Shown: one piece after another, positions 7,726-15,696 of the stretch
How the letters are laid out: every line of letters starts with the position of its first letter
Numbering within the stretch: position 1 is the stretch's first letter
Origin: Streptomyces sp. NBC_00286
Lineage (GTDB): Bacteria; Actinomycetota; Actinomycetes; Streptomycetales; Streptomycetaceae
DNA: 64,000 nucleotides
Assembly (NCBI RefSeq): GCF_036173125.1
Contig: NZ_CP108054.1
Location: 3,038,001-3,102,000 of the forward strand
Direction: 5' to 3'
The notes under the pieces: generated by a model
Seen by the model: only the letters and a program-made list of their open reading frames with translations
Databases searched by the model: none
What the model was told of the DNA's origin: nothing
Position numbers and translations under genes: made by a program

Positions 7726-9096
7726 CTACGCCTTGGCGAGCTCCTTCTCCGAACCCTCGGGAGAAGAGTCGGCCCCCTCCCCGGCAGGGGCGTCGTCGAG
7801 AAGCGTCTTCTCATCGAACGGCAGCCGGCCGGCCAGCACCTGATCGACCCGCCCTCGGTCGATCTCCTTCGTCCACGTACCGATCAGCACCGTGGCCACC
7901 GCGTTACCCGCGAAGTTCGTCAGCGCACGCGCCTCGCTCATGAAGCGGTCGATACCGACGATCAGACCGATGCCGTCGACCAGCGCAGGCTTGTGAGAGG
8001 AGAGACCGCCGGCCAGGGTGGCGAGACCCGCACCGGTGACGCCGGCCGCACCCTTAGAAGCGACCAGCAGGAACAGCAGCAGCGGAATCTGCTCGCCGAT
8101 CGACATCGGCGTACCCATGGCGTCGGCGATGAAGAGGGACGCCATGGTCATGTAGATCATGGTGCCGTCGAGGTTGAAGGAGTAGCCGGTCGGGACGGTG
8201 ATGCCGACGACGGGCTTGCTGACGCCCATGTGCTCCATCTTCGCGATGAGTCGCGGCAGCGCGGACTCGGAGGAGGAGGTGGACAGGATCAGCAGGAACT
8301 CACGGCCCAGGTACTTGAAGAACGTGAAGATGTTCAGGCCCGACACCACGCGCAGCAGCGCGGCCAGCACGATGAACACGAAGAGGAAGCAGGTGGTGTA
8401 GAAGCCGAGCATCAGCACGGCGAGGCTCTTGAGCGCGTCAAGACCCGCGGAGCCGGTGACCGCGGCGATGGCACCGAAGGCACCGATCGGGGCGGCCCAC
8501 ATCACCATGGCGAGGATGCGGAAGACGAGACGCTGGATGTGCTCGACACCGCGCAGGATCGGCTGGCCGGCGTCGCCCATGGCCTGCAGCGCGAAGCCCG
8601 CGAGCAGGGCGATCAGGAGGGTCTGCAGGACCTCGCCGCCGGTGAAGGCGGAGACGATCGTGGTCGGGATGATGCCGAGCAGGAACTCCTCGGTGCTCTT
8701 GGCCTCGGTGACCTGCGCCTGACCGGTCTCCTTGACCGAGTCGGTGACCGCGAGGCCCGTACCCGGGTCGATGATGTTGCCGACGACCAGGCCGATACCG
8801 AGCGCGACCAGCGACATCACCGTGAAGTAGGCGAGTGCGATGCCACCTACCGCGCCGACCTTCGCGGCCTTCCGTACCGAGCCGATGCCCAGCACGATGG
8901 TGCAGAAGATGATCGGCGAGATCATCATCTTGATCAGGTTCACGAAGCCGGTGCCGATCGGCTTCAGCTGGACCGCGAAGTCGGGGGTGACCAGTCCGAC
9001 GGTGATGCCGAGCACCACCGAGATGATCACCGCGATGTAGAGATAGTGGGTGCGGTCCCGCTTGCCGGCGGGCTTGGTAGCTGCCGTACTCGTCAC
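7726..9096 (-). CDS. dctA: C4-dicarboxylate/cation symporter DctA
   Basis: A 456-residue inner-membrane transporter of the DAACS (SLC1-like) family that takes up succinate, fumarate and malate with H+ or Na+. Family signatures include KMMISPIIFCTIVLGI, the serine-rich re-entrant loop STSSSESALPRLI, the VPTGYSFNLDGTMIYM motif, and AGNAVATVLIGTW near the end. The C-terminal 40 residues form a hydrophilic acidic tail. It is divergent from a CitA/DcuS-type two-component system starting at 9237. In other bacteria such systems activate dctA in response to dicarboxylates, so that regulation is likely here. Confidence 0.95.
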   Translation of the reverse strand: MTSTAATKPAGKRDRTHYLYIAVIISVVLGITVGLVTPDFAVQLKPIGTGFVNLIKMMISPIIFCTIVLGIGSVRKAAKVGAVGGIALAYFTVMSLVALGIGLVVGNIIDPGTGLAVTDSVKETGQAQVTEAKSTEEFLLGIIPTTIVSAFTGGEVLQTLLIALLAGFALQAMGDAGQPILRGVEHIQRLVFRILAMVMWAAPIGAFGAIAAVTGSAGLDALKSLAVLMLGFYTTCFLFVFIVLAALLRVVSGLNIFTFFKYLGREFLLILSTSSSESALPRLIAKMEHMGVSKPVVGITVPTGYSFNLDGTMIYMTMASLFIADAMGTPMSIGEQIPLLLFLLVASKGAAGVTGAGLATLAGGLSSHKPALVDGIGLIVGIDRFMSEARALTNFAGNAVATVLIGTWTKEIDRGRVDQVLAGRLPFDEKTLLDDAPAGEGADSSPEGSEKELAKA

Positions 9097-9236
9097 GGCT
9101 GCCTCCTTGACGTCATCGTCGCATCACCGGCGTGCGGCTCACGTCCGGGGGTTGCGGTGACTATCCCGTGGGCTGTGAGGCCGGTCACCCTTCCGTTCAT
9201 TGAGTTCACGTGGACGCAACGATGCAGACTGATTCC

Positions 9237-10928
9237 ATGCGTATCCCCCGGCCCCGCAGCCTGGCGGGCCAGCTCTTCGCCATGCAGGCAGTCCTCGTAG
9301 CCGTCGTGGTGGCCGGTTGCGCCCTGTTCACGTACGTCAGCGACCGCAGGCAGGCCGAGGACGCGGCGCGCCGTCAGGCCCTGGGCGTGGCCAGTTCCGT
9401 AGCGGACTCCCCTTCCGTACGGGAGGCTATCCGCACTCCCGATCCGTCGGCGACCCTCCAGCCGTATGCGAACGAGGTGCGGCGCCATGCCCAGGTCGAC
9501 TTCGTCACGATCATGAACACCAAGGCCATCCGCTGGACGCACCCCGACAAGAACCAGATCGGCCGGCCCTTCCTCGGGCACACGGAGCTTGCCCTCAAGG
9601 GCGAGCCGTTCACGGAGGTGTACACGGGCACGCTCGGCCCGTCCGTACGGGCCGTCACGCCGATCTACGACGGAGGCCGCATCGTCGGCCTGGTCAGCGC
9701 GGGCATCCGGGTCGACGCCATAAGCGAGCGGGTGCAGGACCAGGTGACGGCGCTGTTCGGCGTCGCGGTGGGCGCGCTGGCGCTGGGCGGCGTAGGTACG
9801 TACGTGATCAATGCCCGGCTGCGGCGCTCCACGCACGGGATGAACGCGGGCGAGCTCAGCCGGATGCACGACTACCACCAGGCCGCGCTGCATGCCGTGC
9901 GCGAGGGGCTGCTGATGCTCGACGGGCAGTTCAAGGTGGCGTTGATCAACGACGGCGGGCGCGAACTGCTCGGGGTGACCGGCGATGTGGTCGGCCGCTC
10001 GGTGGCGGACCTCGGGCTGCCCGCCCAGCTGACGGGGGCGCTGCTGTCGACGGAGCCACGCGTGGACGAAGTGCATCTCACCGCCTCGCGGGTGCTCGTG
10101 ATGAACACCTCGCCGGTGTCGGGCGGCGAACGCCGCGGCACGGTCGTAACCCTGCGCGATGTGACCGAACTCCAGTCCCTGATGGGCGAGTTGGACTCGG
10201 AGCGCGGCTTCACTCAGGCACTCCGCTCGCAGGCACACGAGGCCGCGAACCGCCTGCACACGGTGGTTTCCCTGATCGAGCTGGGCCGCGCGGAGGAGGC
10301 GGTCGACTTCGCCACGGCCGAGCTGGAACTGGCCCAGGCGCTGACGGACCAGGTGGTCGCGGCGGTGAGCGAGCCGGTGCTCGCGGCCCTGCTGCTGGGC
10401 AAGGCGGCGCAGGCGAACGAGCGGGGCGTCGAGCTGGTCGTCTCCGAGGACAGCAGCATCGACGACGGCCTGCTCCCGGACTCGCTCCCCGCACGCGACC
10501 TGGTCACGGTGCTCGGCAACCTGATCGACAACGCGGTGGACGCTGCACAGGGTTCGGTCGGCGCCCGTGTCACGGTCACCGCGCTCGCCGACGAGGCGGT
10601 TCTGGTCCTGCGGGTCACCGACACCGGGGACGGCGTGGACCCGGCCCACGCGGAGGCGGTCTTCGAGCGCGGCTGGTCCACAAAACCGGCGGGTCCGGGG
10701 GGCCGGGGGCTCGGACTGGCACTCGTACGGCAGGCCGTCAGCCGTCATGACGGGACGCTGACCGTGACGGATGCGGAGGGGGGCGGGGCGGAGTTCGAGG
10801 TGCGGCTGCCGCTGCCGACGGCGGAAGTGGGGCAGGCTCCGGAGGGGCGGATTTCGGACAAGGGGGATAAGGTCCACGCCGAGCCAGAGCCGATTCCTCA
10901 GCCCACTCCGCACGGAGGCACCGTATGA
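9237..10928 (+). CDS. CitA/DcuS-family sensor histidine kinase
   Basis: About 563 residues. TM1 (VLVAVVVAGCALFTYV) is followed by a periplasmic single-Cache sensor carrying the family's RxxH-like region (EVRRHAQVDFVTIMN, then RWTHPDKNQIGRPF). TM2 is VTALFGVAVGALALGGVGTYVI. A cytoplasmic PAS domain follows (ALHAVREGLLMLDGQ), then a dimerisation helix with SQAHEAANRLHTVVSLIELG and the ATPase N-box NLIDNAVDAA and G-box GRGLGLALV. Start choice is uncertain: ATG 9237, ATG 9222 and GTG 9210 are in frame and none has a clear ribosome site, so translation may be leaderless. It ends in the first copy of a 20-bp direct repeat that carries the ribosome site of the response regulator. Confidence 0.92.
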   Translation: MRIPRPRSLAGQLFAMQAVLVAVVVAGCALFTYVSDRRQAEDAARRQALGVASSVADSPSVREAIRTPDPSATLQPYANEVRRHAQVDFVTIMNTKAIRWTHPDKNQIGRPFLGHTELALKGEPFTEVYTGTLGPSVRAVTPIYDGGRIVGLVSAGIRVDAISERVQDQVTALFGVAVGALALGGVGTYVINARLRRSTHGMNAGELSRMHDYHQAALHAVREGLLMLDGQFKVALINDGGRELLGVTGDVVGRSVADLGLPAQLTGALLSTEPRVDEVHLTASRVLVMNTSPVSGGERRGTVVTLRDVTELQSLMGELDSERGFTQALRSQAHEAANRLHTVVSLIELGRAEEAVDFATAELELAQALTDQVVAAVSEPVLAALLLGKAAQANERGVELVVSEDSSIDDGLLPDSLPARDLVTVLGNLIDNAVDAAQGSVGARVTVTALADEAVLVLRVTDTGDGVDPAHAEAVFERGWSTKPAGPGGRGLGLALVRQAVSRHDGTLTVTDAEGGGAEFEVRLPLPTAEVGQAPEGRISDKGDKVHAEPEPIPQPTPHGGTV

Positions 10929-10950
10929 GCCACGGAGGCACCGTATGAGC
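10911..10950 (+). repeat. Tandem 20-bp duplication of ribosome site and start codon
   Basis: CACGGAGGCACCGTATGAGC occurs twice back to back (10911-10930 and 10931-10950) with no mismatch. Each copy contains GGAGG and an ATG. The first ATG (10925) overlaps the kinase stop as ATGA and reads only seven codons before stopping; the second ATG (10945) is the regulator start. Confidence 0.95.
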
Positions 10951-11631
10951 ACGCCCTCCAAGGACATCCGCGTCCTGGTCGTCGAGGACGACCCTGTCGC
11001 GGCCGACGCACATGTCATGTACGTGGGACGCGTGCCCGGTTTCATCGCGGTGGGCAAAGCGCACACCGGGGCGGAGGCACGGCGGGCGCTGGACCGGATG
11101 CCGGTGGACCTGCTGCTCCTCGATCTCCATCTCCCGGACGCGCACGGACTGCAGCTCGCGCGCTCGCTCCGCGCCGCCGGCTATCACGCGGACGTCATCG
11201 CGGTCACCTCCGCGCGCGATCTCACGGTCGTACGGGAGGGCGTCTCGCTGGGCGTCGTGCAGTACGTCCTGAAGCCGTTCACGTTCGCAACTCTGCGGGA
11301 CCGGCTCGTACGGTACGCGGAGTTCCACGCGGCGGCCGGCGAGGCCAGCGGCCAGGACGAGGTGGACCGGGCGCTCGCGACCCTGCGCGCACCGGGACCC
11401 GCGGAGCTGCCCAAAGGGCTGAGCGGGCCGACGCTGGAGCGGGTGACCCGGGCGCTGCGGGACTCCACGGAAGGGCTGACCGCGGCGGGCGTGGCGGAGG
11501 CGGTCGGGATATCGCGGATCACCGCCCGGCGGTATCTGGAACATCTGGTGGATGCGGGACGGGCGGGACGGAATCCTCAGTACGGGCAGGTGGGGAGACC
11601 GGAGTTGCAGTATCGATGGATCAAGGGGTAG
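10945..11631 (+). CDS. CitB/DcuR-family response regulator
   Basis: A 228-residue cytosolic DNA-binding regulator, partner of the upstream kinase. The receiver domain shows the acidic pocket VVEDDPVAA, the phospho-acceptor Asp in LLLLDLHLPD, and the KPF lysine. A linker leads to a C-terminal helix-turn-helix (LTAAGVAEAVGISRITARRYLEHL) with the DcuR-type ending GRPELQYRW. The start is ATG 10945, with GGAGG in the second copy of the tandem repeat. The likely target is the divergent dctA promoter. Confidence 0.93.
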   Translation: MSTPSKDIRVLVVEDDPVAADAHVMYVGRVPGFIAVGKAHTGAEARRALDRMPVDLLLLDLHLPDAHGLQLARSLRAAGYHADVIAVTSARDLTVVREGVSLGVVQYVLKPFTFATLRDRLVRYAEFHAAAGEASGQDEVDRALATLRAPGPAELPKGLSGPTLERVTRALRDSTEGLTAAGVAEAVGISRITARRYLEHLVDAGRAGRNPQYGQVGRPELQYRWIKG

Positions 11632-11709
11632 GCGGCGAGGGGCGGTGGGCACGGCTGCGGCCCCCGGTCCGGATCGCTCCCGGATCGCCCGAAGGCCATC
11701 GACGTACCG

Positions 11710-12276
11710 TCAAGCAGAGTTGAACACCCCTGCGTACACCAGGAATTGGGCACCCAGCCCCGCGACAGCGAGCGCCTCCATCACGGACACCGCCAGCAGG
11801 CCCCCAGTGACCTGACCACCGGCCCAGTACACGACGAGCCCCGCCAACGGCACGACGCAGAAGGCGAGTAGATCGATCCCGCACTGGATGGCTTTGCGGG
11901 AGGCCCTTCGGGAGTCAACGCGGTGGGCGGTCTCCCAGCCGAAGGCGCCTTCAGTACCAGCGAGTTGGGCCAGCCGGGGCCCCAACTCGCCCCGTACGTA
12001 GGCTCCGATCGCCGAGATCTTCTCGTCGTTCACGAGGTAGGTCCACCCGAGAACGACACACACCGGCGGCAGCGCGAGCAGCATCGATGCCTGCTCGGCC
12101 TGGGCGGCCGCGGCGATGACGGCGGCGACGACCGCGAGGGTGACGTACAGCAGGTTGTCCCGGAACCCGATCCGCGCCTTCTGCTCGTCCTTCACGCTCT
12201 CGTACTCGGCGATCAGCAACTGGCCTGTGGTGACGTCTTGTCCCGGCACGTCTCTGTCCCCCTTCTCGGCGCCCAA
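11710..12276 (-). CDS. Four-helix integral membrane protein, unknown function
   Basis: 188 residues. A hydrophilic N-terminus (~45 residues) precedes four predicted membrane helices: LLYVTLAVVAAVIAAAA, MLLALPPVCVVLGWTYLV, LLAFCVVPLAGLVVYWAG, and LAVSVMEALAVAGLGAQFLVYAGV. The loop between helices 2 and 3 is ~50 residues and charged. I do not recognise a family. The gene stands alone, convergent with the response regulator. A sequence 20-50 bases upstream (GGCAGTACC...GCGTG) resembles one in the STAND/nucleosidase divergent promoter at 17919-17940. GTG or ATG alternatives near 12276 cannot be separated. Confidence 0.65.
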   Translation of the reverse strand: MGAEKGDRDVPGQDVTTGQLLIAEYESVKDEQKARIGFRDNLLYVTLAVVAAVIAAAAQAEQASMLLALPPVCVVLGWTYLVNDEKISAIGAYVRGELGPRLAQLAGTEGAFGWETAHRVDSRRASRKAIQCGIDLLAFCVVPLAGLVVYWAGGQVTGGLLAVSVMEALAVAGLGAQFLVYAGVFNSA

Positions 12277-12467
12277 CGTCCCTGCTGGTCAGGCGACTCG
12301 GCAGTACCTTAAGCGTGTGCCGCGGGCGGGAGACACCGCGGGAATGTCCGTGCCAAGCCCAACCCCAAGCCGCTGCAAGGTCATTGACCTGGCCGGACCA
12401 CCGCTCTTACGTTCACGATGCAGCCAAACTCGGCCACAACGACGTCGGCCAGTAGGAGGTCGTGCCC

Positions 12468-13841
12468 GTGCGCCCCACCGCCGCTCCTCTCCTCCTCGCA
12501 ACTCTGCTCGCCGCCACCACGCTCTCCGCCTGCGGCGGCGGCTCCGGAAGCGATCCGGACACCCTCGAGGTCTCCTTCAAACAGTCCACGGACAACTCGA
12601 TCAAGGTCCTGGACACCTACTTAGCCGACATGAAGAAGCAGTTCGAGAAGGCGAATCCGGGCAAGAAGGTCAAGCTCGTCCCGATCAAGGCCCCGGACTC
12701 GGAGTACTACACGAAGCTCCAGCAGATGCTCCGCTCCCCCAAGACGGCCCCGGACCTGGTGTACGAGGACACGTTCCTCATCAACTCGGACATCACGAGC
12801 GGGTACTTGAAGCCCCTGGACCCGTACCTGGAGAAGTGGAAGGACTGGGACCAGTTCATCGACACGGCCAAGGCGGCGGCCAAGGCCGAGGACGGCAAGA
12901 CGTACGGCGTACCGGACGGGACCGACACTCGGGGCCTCTGGTTCGACAAGGGCATCTTCAAGAAGGCGGGCCTACCGGAGAACTGGCAGCCGAAGACATG
13001 GGACGACGTCCTCGAAGCCGCCCGGACCATCAAGCAGAAGGTCCCCGGTGTCATCCCGCTCAACGTCTACACGGGCAAACCGGCTGGCGAAGCCTCCGCC
13101 ATGCAGGGCTTCGAAATGCTCCTGTACGGGACGGGCAACTCGGCGAGCAAAGACGAAGACCCCCTCTACGACACCGCGTCCAAGAAGTGGATCACCGGCA
13201 GCCAGGCCTTCAAGGACGCCCTCACCTTCGTGGAGACCGTCTACAAGGAGAAGCTCGGCCCCGACGTGTCGGACGCCCTCGACCCGAACATCGCGACCCG
13301 GGTCCGCGGCGAGTTCCTCCCCGAGGGCAAGCTCGGCATCAACCTCGACGGCTCCTGGCTCCCGCAGGACTGGCTGGAGGGCAGCGGTCACGAATGGCCG
13401 GAGTGGTCGGAGAAGCTGGGCCTCGCGGCCATGCCGACCCAGAACGGCCAGGCCCCCGGCAAGGTGAGCATGTCCGGCGGCTGGACCTGGTCGATCCCCT
13501 CCAAGGCGGCCAATCCCGACCTCGCCTTCAAGTTCATCGAGACGATGCAGACGAAGGCGAACGCCCAGAAGTGGTACATCGCCAACTCCGGTATCGCGGT
13601 GCGGAAGGACGTCGCCGAGGACCCGGAGTACGTGAAGGCGCAGCCCGGCATCAAGTTCTTCACGGACCTGGTGTCCAGTACGCACTACCGTCCCGCCTAC
13701 CCCGCGTATCCGAAGGTCTCGACGGCGATCCAGGAGGCCATGGAGGGTGTGACGACGGGCGACAGCTCGGTCGAGGAGGCGGCGAGCGGCTACGACGAGG
13801 AACTCAAGTCGGCCACGGACAACCAAGTGATCAAGAAGTGA
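12468..13841 (+). CDS. Carbohydrate ABC transporter substrate-binding lipoprotein (TTA codon)
   Basis: About 457 residues, an extracytoplasmic lipoprotein of the solute-binding protein 1 family. A short signal with lipobox LSAC precedes a Gly/Ser linker; domain features include YYTKLQQML, APDLVYEDTF, YGVPDGTDTRGLWFDKGIFKKAGL and GGWTWSIPSKAANPDLAFKFIE. GTG 12468 lies eight bases from AGGAGG (12454-12459), a better fit than GTG 12462 at two. Codon 52 from this start is TTA (12621-12623), so translation should depend on the bldA tRNA and be developmentally timed. Two permease genes follow but no ATPase; in Streptomyces the shared MsiK ATPase often serves such importers. The sugar is not predictable. 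Confidence 0.9.
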   Translation: MRPTAAPLLLATLLAATTLSACGGGSGSDPDTLEVSFKQSTDNSIKVLDTYLADMKKQFEKANPGKKVKLVPIKAPDSEYYTKLQQMLRSPKTAPDLVYEDTFLINSDITSGYLKPLDPYLEKWKDWDQFIDTAKAAAKAEDGKTYGVPDGTDTRGLWFDKGIFKKAGLPENWQPKTWDDVLEAARTIKQKVPGVIPLNVYTGKPAGEASAMQGFEMLLYGTGNSASKDEDPLYDTASKKWITGSQAFKDALTFVETVYKEKLGPDVSDALDPNIATRVRGEFLPEGKLGINLDGSWLPQDWLEGSGHEWPEWSEKLGLAAMPTQNGQAPGKVSMSGGWTWSIPSKAANPDLAFKFIETMQTKANAQKWYIANSGIAVRKDVAEDPEYVKAQPGIKFFTDLVSSTHYRPAYPAYPKVSTAIQEAMEGVTTGDSSVEEAASGYDEELKSATDNQVIKK

Positions 13842-13897
13842 GCGAGAAGTGAGCGAGAAGCGGGAGTTGAGCGAGAAGGTCGAGCGAGAAGTGAGCA
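13839..13897 (+). repeat. Short imperfect tandem repeats between binding protein and permease
   Basis: The 11-base unit GTGAGCGAGAA is repeated exactly twice from 13839, followed by degenerate copies (GAGCGAGAAG, then GAGCGAGAAGTGAGCA) up to the permease start. The first unit contains the stop codon of the binding-protein gene. Confidence 0.8.
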
Positions 13898-13904
13898 GCC
13901 GTTC

Positions 13905-14849
13905 ATGACCGCCGCGCCCCCGGCCGGTCCCGGCGTCGCCAAGACCGCGCCGGGACCGACCGCACCACCGCCCACGCCGAAGAGCCGCTCCCTGCGCCAC
14001 GCACTCACCCGTGCGCTCCCCGTCTCCCCCGCCGTCGTCCTCCTGGTCCTCTTCCTCGCGGGCCCCATCGCGTACTGCGCCTACATCGCCTTCACGGACC
14101 TCCAGCTCACCGGCCAGGCCGAGTCGTCGTTCGTCGGCTTCGACAACTTCCGCGAGGCCTTCCAGGACGCGGCGTTCCTCAACGCCGTATGGCTGACGCT
14201 GGTGTTCACCGTCCTCAGCTCCCTCATCGGCCAGAACACCCTGGGCCTGGCCCTCGCCTCGCTGATGCAGCGCGCGTCAAAGCCCGTTCGCACGCTCACG
14301 GGCGGCATCGTGATCACGGCCTGGGTACTACCGGAAGTCGTAGCAGGCTTCCTCCTGTACGCCTTCTTCCGCGGCGAAGGCACGTTGAACGCCATTCTGG
14401 ACTGGCTGCATCTCCCGTCCCAGAACTGGCTGTTCACGCTCCCGATCCTGGCCGTCTCCTTCGCCAACGTATGGCGGGGCACGGCTTTCTCGATGCTGGT
14501 GTACTCGGCGGCGCTGAATGAGATCCCGAAGGAGATCACGGAAGCCGCGGAGGTCGACGGGGCGGGCGGCTGGCGCCGCATGTGGCACATCACGCTCCCG
14601 ATGATCAGACGTTCCATCGGTACGAACCTGATGCTCAACACGCTGCAGACGCTGTCGGTCTTCGGCCTGATCTGGGTCATGACGAGAGGAGGCCCGGGAA
14701 ACCGCAGCCAGACCCTCCCCCTCTTCATGTACGAACAGGCCTTCCAGAAGAGCATGATCGGGTACGGGACTGCCGTGGCGCTCTTGCTTCTCGTGGTCGG
14801 TTCGCTGTTCTCGGTCGTCTATCTGCGACTGCTGCGGACGGAGGTCTGA
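13905..14849 (+). CDS. Carbohydrate ABC transporter permease (MalF-like)
   Basis: A 314-residue inner-membrane permease with six predicted helices, the first being VSPAVVLLVLFLAGPIAYCAYIAF. The EAA loop that docks the ATPase reads EIPKEITEAAEVDGAGGWRR and is followed by ITLPMIRRS. It is the second gene of the importer operon, translated 64 bases after the binding-protein stop through a tract of short repeats. The N-terminal ~40 residues are Pro/Ala-rich and cytosolic. It should pair with the next gene to form the channel. ATG 13905 fits the family length. Confidence 0.93.
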   Translation: MTAAPPAGPGVAKTAPGPTAPPPTPKSRSLRHALTRALPVSPAVVLLVLFLAGPIAYCAYIAFTDLQLTGQAESSFVGFDNFREAFQDAAFLNAVWLTLVFTVLSSLIGQNTLGLALASLMQRASKPVRTLTGGIVITAWVLPEVVAGFLLYAFFRGEGTLNAILDWLHLPSQNWLFTLPILAVSFANVWRGTAFSMLVYSAALNEIPKEITEAAEVDGAGGWRRMWHITLPMIRRSIGTNLMLNTLQTLSVFGLIWVMTRGGPGNRSQTLPLFMYEQAFQKSMIGYGTAVALLLLVVGSLFSVVYLRLLRTEV

Positions 14850-14850
14850 G

Positions 14851-15696
14851 ATGCCCGTGCCTCCGACCCTCAAGTCCCGCCGCGCCAACCGCCGTTACGC
14901 CGCCGACGCCGGCCTCCTCGTCGTAGCGGCCGCCTTCGTCCTGCCACTGGCCTGGGTGGTCCTCTCCGCCCTGGACCCGGACGCCGGCCTGCAGGTGAAG
15001 ATCCCCGACGGCGTCACCCTGGACAACTTCGACGCCGTACTCGAACCCGACATCACCTTCACGCCCCTGCTCAACAGCCTGATCCTGTGCGGCGGGGCGA
15101 CCCTGCTGACGGTCGTCTGCGCGGCTCTGGCGGCGTACCCGCTGTCACGGTTCCGGTCCCGGCTCAACCGGCCGTTCCTGCTGACGATTCTCTTCGCCAC
15201 GAGTCTGCCGATCACGGCGATCATGGTTCCGGTGTACGCGTTGTTCGTACAGGTGGACCTGATCGACACCATGCAGGGCACGATCTTCTTCTTCGCGGCT
15301 TCTCAACTGCCTTTTGCCATTTGGCTGATGAAAAATTTCATGGACGGGGTGCCGAAGGAGTTGGAAGAGGCGGCCTGGACGGACGGGGCGTCCAGCTTCC
15401 AGTCGTTGCTGCGGATTGTGCTGCCGCTGATGGGGCCGGGTGTGGGAGTGGTGACGGTCTTCTCGTTCGTGATGATGTGGGGGAACTTCTTTGTGCCGTT
15501 CATGCTGCTGCTGAGTCCGGATCAGATGCCGGCTTCGGTGAGCATCAATGATTTCTTCGGGAATCGGGGGACGGTGGTTTATGGGCAGTTGGCTGCGTTT
15601 TCGGTTATTTACTCGACGCCGGTGATTTTGTTGTATGTGCTCGTCGCGCGGAGGTTGGGTGGGGGGTTTGCTTTGGGTGGGGCTGTTAAGGGGTGA
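14851..15696 (+). CDS. Carbohydrate ABC transporter permease (MalG-like)
   Basis: A 281-residue permease that starts one base after the stop of the first permease gene. Six helices are predicted. The EAA loop reads VPKELEEAAWTDGASSFQSLLRIVLPL. The last ~190 bases shift to unusually AT-rich third positions (for example GCTTTGGGTGGGGCTGTTAAG). The last 88 bases overlap, on the opposite strand, the 3' end of the STAND-TPR gene. Together with the upstream genes this forms a complete importer except for the ATPase. Confidence 0.92.
   Translation: MPVPPTLKSRRANRRYAADAGLLVVAAAFVLPLAWVVLSALDPDAGLQVKIPDGVTLDNFDAVLEPDITFTPLLNSLILCGGATLLTVVCAALAAYPLSRFRSRLNRPFLLTILFATSLPITAIMVPVYALFVQVDLIDTMQGTIFFFAASQLPFAIWLMKNFMDGVPKELEEAAWTDGASSFQSLLRIVLPLMGPGVGVVTVFSFVMMWGNFFVPFMLLLSPDQMPASVSINDFFGNRGTVVYGQLAAFSVIYSTPVILLYVLVARRLGGGFALGGAVKG

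Noticed and set aside
12116..13852. 578-codon frame covering the binding-protein gene
   Set aside because: Same strand, wrong frame; the product is Arg/Gly/Pro-rich while the 12468 frame gives a clear lipoprotein.
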